The notes below the pieces were generated by a model. That model was not told the DNA's origin. It ran no database searches and worked only from the letters and a program-made list of their open reading frames with translations. Source: Pygmaiobacter massiliensis (lineage in GTDB: Bacteria > Bacillota > Clostridia > Oscillospirales > Ruminococcaceae). Taken from it: a stretch of DNA of 64,000 nt. Location: contig NZ_OAML01000003.1 of the NCBI RefSeq assembly GCF_900199435.1, positions 885,166-949,165 of the forward strand, given 5' to 3'. Below are positions 25,144-33,352 of the stretch, in pieces; within the stretch, counting starts at the first letter, position 1, and each line of letters starts with the position of its first letter. A program made the position numbers and the translations under genes.

Positions 25144-26335
25144 ACTGATACGCCTGGTGTGGATTAACACTCTGCAAAACAAGTTTAAAGTGCTGCTTAC
25201 CAGCCTTGGCATTATTGTGGGCACTGCCACTATCGTGCTGGTAATTGCAATTGGGCAGGGCGCAAAAAACGATGCGGAAGCGCAATACTCCGGCCTTTCC
25301 GCAGACACTCTTTTTATCAACTTAGACTATAAGCAGTTAAACGGAAATTTTGATACCTCTAAAATTGAAAAGCTGGATAAAAGCCTAATGGACCACATAT
25401 TTGAAGAGAATTTTCACCTGAAAAGCATTTGTTTGCGTAACGAGGTAACCCGCGAAGTGCGTACCGGCAAGGTGAAAGAGTATGCCAGCATTGCCGGTGT
25501 GACCGAAAGTTATAGTGATGTATTTTCTTTGGAATTTGTAGAAGGAAATAATTTTACCCAAGCGGATTTTGAGGACGAAGCAAAGGTAGCCGTCATTGGT
25601 TTTGGGCTTGCAGAAAAATATTTCGGAGATGCCGGTCAGGCAGTTGGACAACGTATTAAAATTGGCGATGTGTCGCTTGAGATTATTGGTGTGTTGGCGC
25701 GCAATGGCGACGGTTTGCAGGGAGTTATGCATGACAGCACAATTTATCTGCCCTATGAAACTATGGTGAAAAACAAGATGGACGATGAGTTTTCGCTGCC
25801 ACAAATTACTGCGAAAGTAAATTCGCTGAAAGATGTAAAAAAAGCCATGCAGCAAATGCAAGGCACTATGGATTATTACATGGCCAGCAGCTCCAGTTAT
25901 GCAGTAGAAGATGCTGGCAGTCGTATTGAAAGTGCGACTCGATCGGCCCGCACAATGAGTATGCTGCTTGTTTCAGTCGCGCTTATCGTTCTAACGGTCG
26001 GCGGTATTGGGATTATGAATGTGTTGTTCGTCACCATAAAAGAAAGAACCAAAGAGATTGGCGTGCTGAAAGCACTTGGCAGCCCGGACAAAGATATTCT
26101 TGTGCAGTTTTTGCTGGAATCGCTCTCTATCGGTGTAGTGGGTGGCTTTATAGGGCTGCTGGTCAGCGGCGTGGGGCTTGCGCTGATGCGCTATACCGAT
26201 CTGCCTATTGCACCCTCTGCGGGGGCATTCGTAATTGCGTTTATCTTTGCCATGCTCACCAGCGGTTTGTTTGGTTTTTATCCAGCCTACAAAGCGTCAC
26301 AGCTTAAGCCCGTAGACGCCTTGTCATATGAATAA
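25130..26335 (+). CDS. MacB-like ABC transporter permease (FtsX domain)
   Basis: A 401-residue membrane subunit of a type VII ABC system. One N-terminal helix (VLLTSLGIIVGTATIVLVIAI), a large extracellular MacB-type domain of about 240 residues, and a C-terminal FtsX domain with three helices. The cytoplasmic loop FVTIKERTKEIGVLKALGSPDKDIL is the mark of the family. Such pumps use mechanotransmission rather than passage through the membrane. Peptide antibiotics or exported peptides are usual substrates. The ATPase is encoded two genes downstream. Confidence 0.93.
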   Translation: MKKSELIRLVWINTLQNKFKVLLTSLGIIVGTATIVLVIAIGQGAKNDAEAQYSGLSADTLFINLDYKQLNGNFDTSKIEKLDKSLMDHIFEENFHLKSICLRNEVTREVRTGKVKEYASIAGVTESYSDVFSLEFVEGNNFTQADFEDEAKVAVIGFGLAEKYFGDAGQAVGQRIKIGDVSLEIIGVLARNGDGLQGVMHDSTIYLPYETMVKNKMDDEFSLPQITAKVNSLKDVKKAMQQMQGTMDYYMASSSSYAVEDAGSRIESATRSARTMSMLLVSVALIVLTVGGIGIMNVLFVTIKERTKEIGVLKALGSPDKDILVQFLLESLSIGVVGGFIGLLVSGVGLALMRYTDLPIAPSAGAFVIAFIFAMLTSGLFGFYPAYKASQLKPVDALSYE

Positions 26336-26354
26336 ATGAAAGAAGGATTTTGTT

Positions 26355-26864
26355 ATGAAAAAACTAGTTGTATTTATGCTCTCACTCTCACTCTCGCTGG
26401 CTTTGGTTGGCTGCACAGGCGGCAGCTCTGAATCTAAGCCCGACACCACGCCCCCTACTTCCGGTACTTCCTCATCGGAAGCGGGTGAAACCATTGAGAT
26501 GCCAACCACTTACTTTGGAAAAGTAAACAGTGTGGCAGGCAATGAAATCGAGCTAAATTTGGCAAAAGAGCCTGAGATGCCCGATGTGTCGCAGCAAGAA
26601 ACCCCCAAGCCAAATGCGGATGGTAGCTTTGACGCGGTGACGACAGTACCGAGCACAGAGGCAGGAGCAGGTGGAAACGGTGCTGCACAACGCGTCGAAG
26701 TAGAGTACACCGGTGAAATGAAATCGTTTGTGATTCCCGGCGGTATGAAAATTAAAGATTCCATGGGCAACGAAAAACAGCTGTCTGAAATTAAAAAAGG
26801 CTCTGTGATGAACTTTTATGTAGACGCTGAAGGCAACCTAATGGAAGTTTTTCTCTATGAATAA
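26355..26864 (+). CDS. Small lipoprotein encoded within the MacAB-like operon
   Basis: 169 residues with a lipoprotein signal (VVFMLSLSLSLALVGCTGG, Cys about 20), a Ser/Pro/Thr-rich linker and a compact domain of about 100 residues ending [19 protein letters not shown] recognise no named family. The strands YFGKVNSVAGNEIEL and GSVMNFYVDAEGN look like an OB- or beta-barrel-type fold. It sits between permease and ATPase genes and overlaps the ATPase start by 8 bases. So it is likely a co-expressed surface component, possibly a substrate-binding or adaptor-like accessory. Confidence 0.75.
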   Translation: MKKLVVFMLSLSLSLALVGCTGGSSESKPDTTPPTSGTSSSEAGETIEMPTTYFGKVNSVAGNEIELNLAKEPEMPDVSQQETPKPNADGSFDAVTTVPSTEAGAGGNGAAQRVEVEYTGEMKSFVIPGGMKIKDSMGNEKQLSEIKKGSVMNFYVDAEGNLMEVFLYE

Positions 26865-27531
26865 CATGCTGAAACTGCACAAGATTAACAAAGAGTATCA
26901 CATGGGCGAAAACCGGCTGCATGTGCTGAAAGATATAGACTTTACTGTGCAAGAGGGTGAGTTTGTTTCGGTACTGGGCGCCTCCGGTTCGGGTAAATCC
27001 ACGCTGATGCACATTATCGGCTGTATGGACCAGCCGGACAGTGGTAGCTATTGCCTGGCAGGGCAGGAGGTTACTAAATGTACTCCGGCACAGCTTGCTG
27101 TGCTGAGAAACGAAAAAATCGGGTTTATCTTTCAAAAATATCACCTGCTGCCTCAGTACACTGTGCTGCAAAATGTGATGATGCCGTTGCTTATTCGCGG
27201 TCTGGGCCGGGAAGAAGCACAGCAGCTTGCCGACGAGAGCATTGGCCGCGTTGGGTTGCAAGAGCGCCTGTCACACCGCCCGAACGAGCTTTCCGGCGGA
27301 CAGCAGCAGCGCGTTGCGATTGCACGGGCACTGGTCACAAAACCGGCACTGCTGCTGGCAGATGAACCCACCGGTGCCTTGGATGCTGCAACCGGCAAAG
27401 AAATCTTGCAGCTGTTTCAAGAGCTGAATGAGGAAGGCAAGACCATCATCCAAATTACCCACGATTTAACCGTGGCGAAAGCCGCAAGTCGGCTTGTGAA
27501 ATTAAACGACGGTGTACTGGAATGTCCTTGA
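26857..27531 (+). CDS. MacB/LolD-type ABC transporter ATP-binding protein
   Basis: 224 residues, the ATPase of the adaptor-permease pair upstream. Walker [11 protein letters not shown]-loop [16 protein letters not shown], signature [15 protein letters not shown], Walker [13 protein letters not shown] and H-loop ITHDLTVA are all intact. The DEPTGALD form and [15 protein letters not shown] are typical of the MacB/LolD/YknY class. Last gene of the operon, followed by a strong terminator. Confidence 0.95.
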   Translation: MNNMLKLHKINKEYHMGENRLHVLKDIDFTVQEGEFVSVLGASGSGKSTLMHIIGCMDQPDSGSYCLAGQEVTKCTPAQLAVLRNEKIGFIFQKYHLLPQYTVLQNVMMPLLIRGLGREEAQQLADESIGRVGLQERLSHRPNELSGGQQQRVAIARALVTKPALLLADEPTGALDAATGKEILQLFQELNEEGKTIIQITHDLTVAKAASRLVKLNDGVLECP

Positions 27532-27560
27532 AAGATTTTTTAACCTGAAACTGAAAAAGT

Positions 27561-27595
27561 AAAGCCGCTAAAACATTGTGTTTTAGCGGCTTTTT
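27561..27595 (+). terminator. Terminator of the MacAB-like operon
   Basis: AAAGCCGCTAAAACA (27561-27575) pairs with TGTTTTAGCGGCTTT (27579-27593) around a 3-base loop and runs into T residues, 30 bases after the ATPase stop. Confidence 0.9.
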
Positions 27596-27658
27596 ACATC
27601 GAAATAAGATTTGATAATTTACAGCGGATAAAAGTAGAAAGTGGCGTTTAGCACACTT

Positions 27659-28456
27659 TTATGTCGGCACGTCTTCGGTAACTTTTATCTCAATCATCGT
27701 TACAAATTCATCAATGCTCATAACACATAAATCGTTGATGCCAACTTCGTAAGAATAGCCTTCCAGGGTGATTTCGTGCTTTTTACAAAAGGTCAAGATG
27801 CGCTCATAAGTGGGGGTCAGGTCTTCAAAATTTCCGATATGAAAAGCACGGAGATACCGCCCAGCGGGCCGAACATGAGCACATTTTAAAGTGCCCATAT
27901 TGGAGAAGATGGCATCGGTATGATTGTAGTGCCTCTCGTAAAGATTGTGCACATGATTCATGGTGCCAAGTTCCATATTAAATAAATGGTGTGGCAGAGA
28001 TTTGCCGTGCTGTATCATCGCATCTACATAGCTTTGGCTTTCGGTCACCGGCGTGATGGCATAGTTTTTCTTTTTGCAATCGATGATTTCGATAGAGTTT
28101 AAATCTTCGGCGATATAGCATAGCTGCTCCTGCTTAACGGAAAGCAGACTTTTGGTTTCTTTTAAGTCTTTTATTTTTTTGCTAAGTTCTTGTTGTTTTG
28201 CGACAATCAGCTCGCTAAAACGTTCTGGCGTTCGGTGTTCCATATATTGCTTAATGGCGTCCAGCGACATATCAAGTTCTCTTAAGGTTAATATCATCTC
28301 CAGCATTGCGCCTTGCGCAAGAGAATAATAACGATATCCGTTTTCTTTTTTAATTGCGGGAGAAAAAAGCCCGATTTCATCATAAAAATGCAGCGTGCGT
28401 TTACCGATTTCGTGCAGATCTGCAAATTGCTGAATAGTAAATAATTGTGGTTTCAT
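27659..28456 (-). CDS. MerR-family regulator with a GyrI-like effector domain
   Basis: 265 residues. The N-terminal winged helix is FTIQQFADLHEIGKRTLHFYDEIGLFSP with the EKNGYRYYS wing, followed by a coiled-coil dimer helix (LSKKIKDLKETKSLLSVKQEQL) and a C-terminal BmrR/GyrI-like ligand domain ending in MIEIKVTEDVPT. Such regulators bind hydrophobic or cationic drugs and twist a promoter with a long spacer. The divergent operon starts from exactly such a promoter (19-bp spacer with a dyad at 28480-28492) and encodes an acetyltransferase and a MATE pump, so multidrug-responsive activation is the likely role. Confidence 0.9.
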   Translation of the reverse strand: MKPQLFTIQQFADLHEIGKRTLHFYDEIGLFSPAIKKENGYRYYSLAQGAMLEMILTLRELDMSLDAIKQYMEHRTPERFSELIVAKQQELSKKIKDLKETKSLLSVKQEQLCYIAEDLNSIEIIDCKKKNYAITPVTESQSYVDAMIQHGKSLPHHLFNMELGTMNHVHNLYERHYNHTDAIFSNMGTLKCAHVRPAGRYLRAFHIGNFEDLTPTYERILTFCKKHEITLEGYSYEVGINDLCVMSIDEFVTMIEIKVTEDVPT

Positions 28457-28472
28457 TTTTTGAAATCTCCTG

Positions 28473-28503
28473 TTGACTTTACGGTTACTGTATAGTTTAT
28501 AGT
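28473..28503 (+). promoter_or_regulatory. MerR-type promoter with 19-bp spacer and central dyad
   Basis: TTGACT (28473-28478) and TATAGT (28498-28503) are separated by 19 bp, too long for unaided polymerase. The spacer holds the dyad TACGGTTACTGTA (28480-28492). This is the diagnostic layout for MerR activators. A further pair GTATAG/CTATAC (28490-28495, 28507-28512) flanks the -10 box. Confidence 0.85.
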
Positions 28504-28546
28504 ACCCTATACACTCAACAAAAACAAGTTTTCGGAGGTAAGTAAA

Positions 28547-29161
28547 TTGGAATTTAGAACTTTTATGGCGGAGGACGAAATTCGTCTGGCCGAAATGATA
28601 AGAGATACCTGGGGGTATAATCGGCTGAGCGCGAAGCCGGAAGTTGCGCTGTTAATGGGTAAAATTTATTTGTATAGCTGTTTATGCAGCCAAAATTTTA
28701 ATCAGGTTGCAGTCTATCAAAATTTGCCGGTCGGCATTATTATGGGGCGTACAGAGCGCGGCCCTAAAGCACAGACCGCGCTTTATCAGCAAAAGCTGAT
28801 GAAATATTACAAAGAGATGACCCAGTACTCAGAGGGTAAATTTATTTTGGATATGTTTTCGGGCTTCGAAAAGCTGGACACTGAGATGCTGGCGCAAACC
28901 GGCAAAAGCTACGATGGTGAGCTGGTGTTTTTTGTCACTCATGTTGCGGTGCGCGGGCATCATATAGGAACCGCTCTTTATGAAAAGTTTTTAGTAGAGT
29001 GTCACAAGTATCAGTGCGAAAGTGTCTATGTGTACACGGATGCCACCTGCAATTTTGGCTTTTATGAGCATCAAGGATTTGTGCGGGTAAATCAGCGGAT
29101 GCATCAAGTACACGACCACCAGTTTGAATTTTATGTTTATGAAAAGGGTATTACCGAATGA
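28547..29161 (+). CDS. GNAT-family N-acetyltransferase
   Basis: 204 residues; TTG start with CGGAGG 8 bases upstream. The acetyl-CoA-binding strand and loop are VTHVAVRGHHIGTALYEKFL (motif A, RGHHIG in place of R/QxxGxG/A), followed by SVYVYTDATCNFGFYEHQGF, the usual NxGFYE-x-x-GF motif B. The N-terminal half is larger than in minimal GNATs. It is translationally coupled to the MATE gene (ATGA) and controlled by the MerR promoter. Resistance by acetylation of a compound that the pump also exports is an inference. Confidence 0.88.
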   Translation: MEFRTFMAEDEIRLAEMIRDTWGYNRLSAKPEVALLMGKIYLYSCLCSQNFNQVAVYQNLPVGIIMGRTERGPKAQTALYQQKLMKYYKEMTQYSEGKFILDMFSGFEKLDTEMLAQTGKSYDGELVFFVTHVAVRGHHIGTALYEKFLVECHKYQCESVYVYTDATCNFGFYEHQGFVRVNQRMHQVHDHQFEFYVYEKGITE

Positions 29162-30510
29162 AGCCAATGGAAAATCAGTTTTGGAAATATGTGATTCCCA
29201 GCATGGTTACGGTGCTGCTGGGCGGCACATTTGCCTTTGTAGATGGCGTTTTTATCGGGCAGGGTACCGGTGATTTGGGATTGACAGCGGTTAACCTTGT
29301 GGCGCCGGTAGCTGCGCTGGTTACCGCGCTGGCAGCGGGCATCGGTATGGGTGGCTCTATTTTAATGTCGACCTATGCTGGCAATGGAGAAAAAGAAAAT
29401 GTCCAAAAAGCGCGGGGCGCTACAATTACTACTTTAGCAGCAGTTTCGCTTATACTTTTTCTTGCAGGTGGGTTATTTAGTAAGCAAATTGTAGATTTGC
29501 TGGGGGCAAAAGGTGCTGTGTTTACGCCGGCGTTTGATTACCTCAAAATTGTTTTAACTTTTGGATGCTTTCAGATGTTTTCCAGTGGGCTCAGCAATTT
29601 AATTATCAACTCTGGTAAATCGGTACTTGCCATGGCGGTGATGGTTGGTGCCCTGGTTGTAAACATTATTTTGGACGGCGTCTTTGTACTGGTGTTTGAT
29701 ATGGGGACGCTGGGCGCTGCACTTGCGACCGTAATTGGACAGGCGCTGTCTGCCGTTGTCTATACCATGATTTTGCTCAAAGATAAAAGCACTCGCCCTA
29801 AAGTAGAATATTTAAAACCGGAAAAAGAACTGCTGAAAAAAGTTGTTAAAACCGGGTTTTCTCCTTTTGGAGTTCAGTTGGCACCCTCCATTGTGGTAAT
29901 GTGCGTCAACTATGCCTGTGTATGGACAGGCGGCACAGCAACCCTGGCAGCTTTTGCGGTGATGAATCAATTAATTCTGGCAATCCAGATTCTATTCACG
30001 GGCATCGGCAACGGAATTCAGCCGATTATCAGTTACTGCACGGGCGCCAACAATGGCAAAGCGGTGCATAAAGTTTTTCGCAAAGCCATGGTGTTTATGT
30101 TATGCGTAGCAAGCTTTTTGATTATAGGGATTTATGCAGTACGCTTTCACATACCGCGGCTTTTTAACGCATCTAACGAAGTTGCAATTACAGTGCAACA
30201 CGTGCTGATTTGTCTATTTCTTATGATTCCGTTTACCGGTTTTAACCGCGTTTTAGTACCATTCTTTTTTGCATCTACCCAAAGCCGAAAAGCAAATCTG
30301 CTTACGTATATGGAACCGCTGGCGGTTACACCGTTTTTTCTGCTGGTTTGCTGTTGGTGGAAAGGCTCTCACGGCGTCTGGGCTGCAATGCTTCTCGCAC
30401 AAGTGGCACTATCCGCATTGGGGTACTGGTTGTTAAAACAAAGCTTAGCGAGGCAAAAAAGCAGATTGATGATGCGAGAGAATATTAAAACAAAAACTAA
30501 GAACGGATGA
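29158..30510 (+). CDS. MATE-family multidrug efflux transporter
   Basis: 450 residues with about twelve hydrophobic segments in two related halves, typical of MATE cation-coupled exporters. The start MENQFWKYVIPSMVTVLLGGTFAFVDGVFIGQGTGDLGLTA-type region (in part) and GIGNGIQPIISYCTGANN in the second half are family blocks. It overlaps the acetyltransferase gene by 4 bases and ends the operon. No terminator is evident immediately downstream. Confidence 0.93.
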   Translation: MKPMENQFWKYVIPSMVTVLLGGTFAFVDGVFIGQGTGDLGLTAVNLVAPVAALVTALAAGIGMGGSILMSTYAGNGEKENVQKARGATITTLAAVSLILFLAGGLFSKQIVDLLGAKGAVFTPAFDYLKIVLTFGCFQMFSSGLSNLIINSGKSVLAMAVMVGALVVNIILDGVFVLVFDMGTLGAALATVIGQALSAVVYTMILLKDKSTRPKVEYLKPEKELLKKVVKTGFSPFGVQLAPSIVVMCVNYACVWTGGTATLAAFAVMNQLILAIQILFTGIGNGIQPIISYCTGANNGKAVHKVFRKAMVFMLCVASFLIIGIYAVRFHIPRLFNASNEVAITVQHVLICLFLMIPFTGFNRVLVPFFFASTQSRKANLLTYMEPLAVTPFFLLVCCWWKGSHGVWAAMLLAQVALSALGYWLLKQSLARQKSRLMMRENIKTKTKNG

Positions 30511-30648
30511 TGAAAAGCGATTTTTAGAATGAAGAATTTTATTTGAATGATTTTGATCTTTTAAATAGAGACCAAATAAGATGGGAGGTATTTTATTAGA
30601 CCTGCCTTTTGCCACTTGAAAAGTGTAGCTCATTAATACACATAATAG

Positions 30649-30677
30649 TTGACGAGATTTTAACATAGTGATATAGT
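30649..30677 (+). promoter_or_regulatory. Promoter of the second LacI-family gene
   Basis: TTGACG (30649-30654) and TATAGT (30672-30677) with a 17-bp spacer, 75 bases ahead of the regulator ATG. A LacI-type site (30716-30730) lies in the leader, consistent with autoregulation. Confidence 0.7.
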
Positions 30678-30715
30678 GGACACGTGATTACTAAATATGC
30701 CTTTTATGTTTAATG

Positions 30716-30730
30716 AAGTTTAGCAAACAA
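30716..30730. promoter_or_regulatory. LacI-type operator, site A (in front of its own gene)
   Basis: AAGTTTAGCAAACAA; its reverse complement matches the perfect palindrome at 32012-32026 (TTGTTTACTAAACAA) at 12 of 15 positions. Confidence 0.65.
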
Positions 30731-30752
30731 GAACGAACGTGGGGGAAAAACT

Positions 30753-31760
30753 ATGACAATTAGAGAATTGGCCAAATTAATCAATGTTTCACCCGCTACA
30801 GTGTCCATTGTTTTAAATAGAAAAAAGGGCGTTAGTGAAGAAACGCGCAAAAAAGTGCTTGAGGCCATCGAAACTTATCACTATATGCCATCTATTCAGA
30901 AGGCCAGCAAATCCAAAAGCGTGCTTTTAATGAAATATTGCAAAAGCGGTATGTTCGTAGAAGAAAACCAGGGCTTTATTTCTATGATTATCGATTCGAT
31001 TGAAGAGCAGCTGCGCATGGAACACCTTGGCATGACGATGATGGTGGCGAAAACAGAACTGCGCGCGGTCTTAAACTCCATCGATTACACCAAATACTGT
31101 GGCATGATTGTGATTGCAACAGAGATTATGGAGGACAATTACAAAACGCTGCAAAGCATTCCCATTCCATTTGTGGTGGTAGATAATACGGTGCCAAACT
31201 ATGGATATAACAGCGTTTGCATGAACAATTATGAGAACGTGTGGATGGCACTGCAGTATTGCAAAGAGTGCGGACATACCGAAATGGGATATCTCGGCAG
31301 CATTTCGGATACGGAAAACTTTCGCTCTCGCAGTAAGGCGTTTCAGATGTATGTGAAGGAGTTTGGGTTCCGCTTTGAAGAGAGGTGGAAGTTTCTTGTC
31401 ACCCCAACAATGCTTGGTGCGCATGACGATTTTATCAAGATGCTTACAAAAAAAACGGAGCTGCCCTCTTGCTTTTTTGCGGAGAACGATACGATTGCCT
31501 TGGGCGTGATGAAAGCACTGAAAGAGCAGGGCTATAAGGTGCCAAACGACATTTCTATCATTGGGTTTGATGATATTCCGTACGCTTCGATTAGCTCTCC
31601 AGCGCTTACCACAGTGCATGTACAGCGCAATATTATGGGGCGTCAATCGGTGTTTCAGCTGTTGCAATTGATGGAAGATTCTCGGTTTACGCCTATTAAA
31701 ACACGAATTACGGGCCACCTTGTGGTGCGGGATAGTGTAAAGGATCTACGCGAGACCTAA
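30753..31760 (+). CDS. LacI-family regulator of the 5-modified-ribose operon
   Basis: 335 residues. DNA-binding domain TIRELAKLINVSPATVSIVLNRKKGVS, hinge around MPSIQKASKSKS, then a sugar-binding-protein-like effector domain ending in the conserved SIIGFDDIPYASISSPALTTVHV. It is transcribed toward the sugar operon and separated from it by a terminator and the operon promoter. Three related palindromes (30716, 31976, 32012) lie before its own gene and before the operon. Repression relieved by the imported sugar or its phosphate is the likely mode. Confidence 0.92.
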   Translation: MTIRELAKLINVSPATVSIVLNRKKGVSEETRKKVLEAIETYHYMPSIQKASKSKSVLLMKYCKSGMFVEENQGFISMIIDSIEEQLRMEHLGMTMMVAKTELRAVLNSIDYTKYCGMIVIATEIMEDNYKTLQSIPIPFVVVDNTVPNYGYNSVCMNNYENVWMALQYCKECGHTEMGYLGSISDTENFRSRSKAFQMYVKEFGFRFEERWKFLVTPTMLGAHDDFIKMLTKKTELPSCFFAENDTIALGVMKALKEQGYKVPNDISIIGFDDIPYASISSPALTTVHVQRNIMGRQSVFQLLQLMEDSRFTPIKTRITGHLVVRDSVKDLRET

Positions 31761-31778
31761 AATTAAAAATATAAATTG

Positions 31779-31826
31779 AAAAAGATGACTTAAAGACGCG
31801 AAAAAGCGGATTTAGGTCATCTTTTT
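31779..31826 (+). terminator. Terminator of the LacI gene
   Basis: AAAAAGATGACTTAAA (31779-31794) pairs with TTTAGGTCATCTTTTT (31811-31826) with one mismatch around a 16-base interior; ends in a T-run. Confidence 0.75.
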
Positions 31827-31950
31827 GTTTAATAAACAAAACTGAAAAAAATAAAGGCGAAAAAACGGAAAAATACGCTCATTGGAATGGACAAATGTAC
31901 CAAAAAAATGTAAATACTATGGTTAAAACGGTAAATTACACCAAATGTTA

Positions 31951-31989
31951 TTGACAACAATGAAAAACAGTTGTATTGTTTAGCCAAAC
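31951..31989 (+). promoter_or_regulatory. Promoter and LacI site B of the 32-42 kb sugar operon
   Basis: TTGACA (31951-31956) and TATTGT (31974-31979) with a 17-bp spacer. TTGTTTAGCCAAAC (31976-31989) overlaps the -10 box and is a variant of the LacI palindrome, so a bound repressor would exclude polymerase. Confidence 0.75.
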
Positions 31990-32011
31990 GAAACTAAATA
32001 TGTTTCGACAC

Positions 32012-32026
32012 TTGTTTACTAAACAA
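32012..32026. promoter_or_regulatory. LacI-type operator, site C (perfect palindrome)
   Basis: TTGTTTACTAAACAA is a perfect 15-bp palindrome around a single central base. It lies about 25 bases after the expected start point and just before the AAAGGAGG ribosome site of the binding-protein gene. Sites B and C are centred 36-37 bp apart. Confidence 0.8.
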
Positions 32027-32043
32027 AGGAGGAAAAGGCGTTT

Positions 32044-33225
32044 ATGAGGAATTCAAGAAAAGTTATTAGCTTAGTACTTGCAGCAACCATGGCGGTTTCA
32101 TTGCTTGCAGGCTGCGGTAGCAGCACAGCCAGCAGTGCCGCCGCACCTTCGGCGGCTCCGCAGGGCAGCTCGGCAGCGGCTCCCGCATCAAACCCTGTAC
32201 AGGGCAAAAAAGTAGCGTATGTCATGTTGCTTCCTTCTGCAACGATTTTTCAAATGTGGAAGGACTCCTGCGCAAAACTGTGCGACGAGCTCGGCGTTCA
32301 GTTCGACTTCTTCTTCTGTGATGGCGACTTCAATAAGTGGCAGGATACTATCCGTACCTGTGCTTCTGCAGGATACGACGGACTGCTTGTCAGCCACGGC
32401 AACCAGGACGGCTCGTATGTTTTCCTAAAAGAAATTACCGAGCAGTACCCGGAGCTGAAAATCGTGACCTTCGACACCCAGTTCTACACCGATGGTCAGT
32501 ACCAGAAACTCCCCGGTGTTACTCAGATGTTCCAGCAGGACAAATCGCTGGTTACTGTATTGCTCGATCAGATGATTGAAAAGTACGGCGAGGGTGTCCG
32601 CCTTATCAAAGTTTGGAGAGGCCCCAACTACAACAGCCCGTTTGATCGCCGCGAAGTTGGCTGGGAAGAGTACGAAAAAGCCGGCAAAATCAAAACGGTT
32701 GGCGAGATTCAGCCGCTTCAGGACTCTGTTGACTCGGCAAACACCGTTACTGCAGCTTACCTGCAAAGTGTAAAACGCGAAGATGTTGACGGCATTATTG
32801 CATACTACGACATGTATGGCCAGGGTGTTTACAACGCCATCATCGAGAACGATAATTTCAACGGCAAAAAAGGCGATGCACTGCCGATGGCCTCTGTGGA
32901 TATCGACCCCGTAGACGTAACCAATATGCAGACCAGCCCCGATATTTGGTCCGCAGCCGGCACCACCGACTGGACCATGAACGGCGAGATCGGCATGCGC
33001 ATTTTGTTGTTGCAGCTGGCCGGCGAGTATGACAAAATCTATGACCCCGCAACCGATAAAACCGGTGTGGACGTAGTGGAAGTTCCGGGCACTGCCATTA
33101 AAGCGACTGAGCTGAAAACGGATTCTACTGTAGAGAACCTTGGAAATATAGCAGGAGAAACCTATGGCAATCTTGATTACTTGTCCGAAGCGACATGGAT
33201 GCCGAAGGACCTGATCCATAAATAA
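32044..33225 (+). CDS. Sugar-binding lipoprotein of a ribose-type ABC transporter
   Basis: 393 residues. Lipoprotein signal VISLVLAATMAVSLLAGCGSS (Cys about 24), Ser/Ala-rich linker, then a type-1 periplasmic-binding-protein fold (KVAYVMLLPSATIFQMWKDS..., FDFFFCDGDFNKWQDTIRTCASAGYDGLLVS). This is the CUT2/RbsB class that binds monosaccharides. First gene of the operon; a terminator-like hairpin follows it. Given MtnK and MtnA downstream, a 5-substituted ribose is the likely ligand (inference). Confidence 0.9.
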   Translation: MRNSRKVISLVLAATMAVSLLAGCGSSTASSAAAPSAAPQGSSAAAPASNPVQGKKVAYVMLLPSATIFQMWKDSCAKLCDELGVQFDFFFCDGDFNKWQDTIRTCASAGYDGLLVSHGNQDGSYVFLKEITEQYPELKIVTFDTQFYTDGQYQKLPGVTQMFQQDKSLVTVLLDQMIEKYGEGVRLIKVWRGPNYNSPFDRREVGWEEYEKAGKIKTVGEIQPLQDSVDSANTVTAAYLQSVKREDVDGIIAYYDMYGQGVYNAIIENDNFNGKKGDALPMASVDIDPVDVTNMQTSPDIWSAAGTTDWTMNGEIGMRILLLQLAGEYDKIYDPATDKTGVDVVEVPGTAIKATELKTDSTVENLGNIAGETYGNLDYLSEATWMPKDLIHK

Positions 33226-33284
33226 GCGCCGACAACAGCGCTTACTTTCTAGCGGCAGGATCCAAAGCGAATGCTTCAGACAAA

Positions 33285-33321
33285 GGAAGCGTCGGGGTTT
33301 GCCCCGGCGCTTCCTTTTTTT
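33285..33321 (+). terminator. Internal hairpin between binding-protein and ATPase genes
   Basis: GGAAGCGTCGGGG (33285-33297) pairs with CCCCGGCGCTTCC (33302-33314), one G-U pair, 4-base loop, followed by T7. It is a full terminator by structure but lies inside the operon. It probably lets most transcripts end after the binding-protein gene, giving the excess of binding protein usual for ABC importers. Confidence 0.85.
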
Positions 33322-33352
33322 AGAATTCACTTTGACGGAAAAGAGGAAATCT

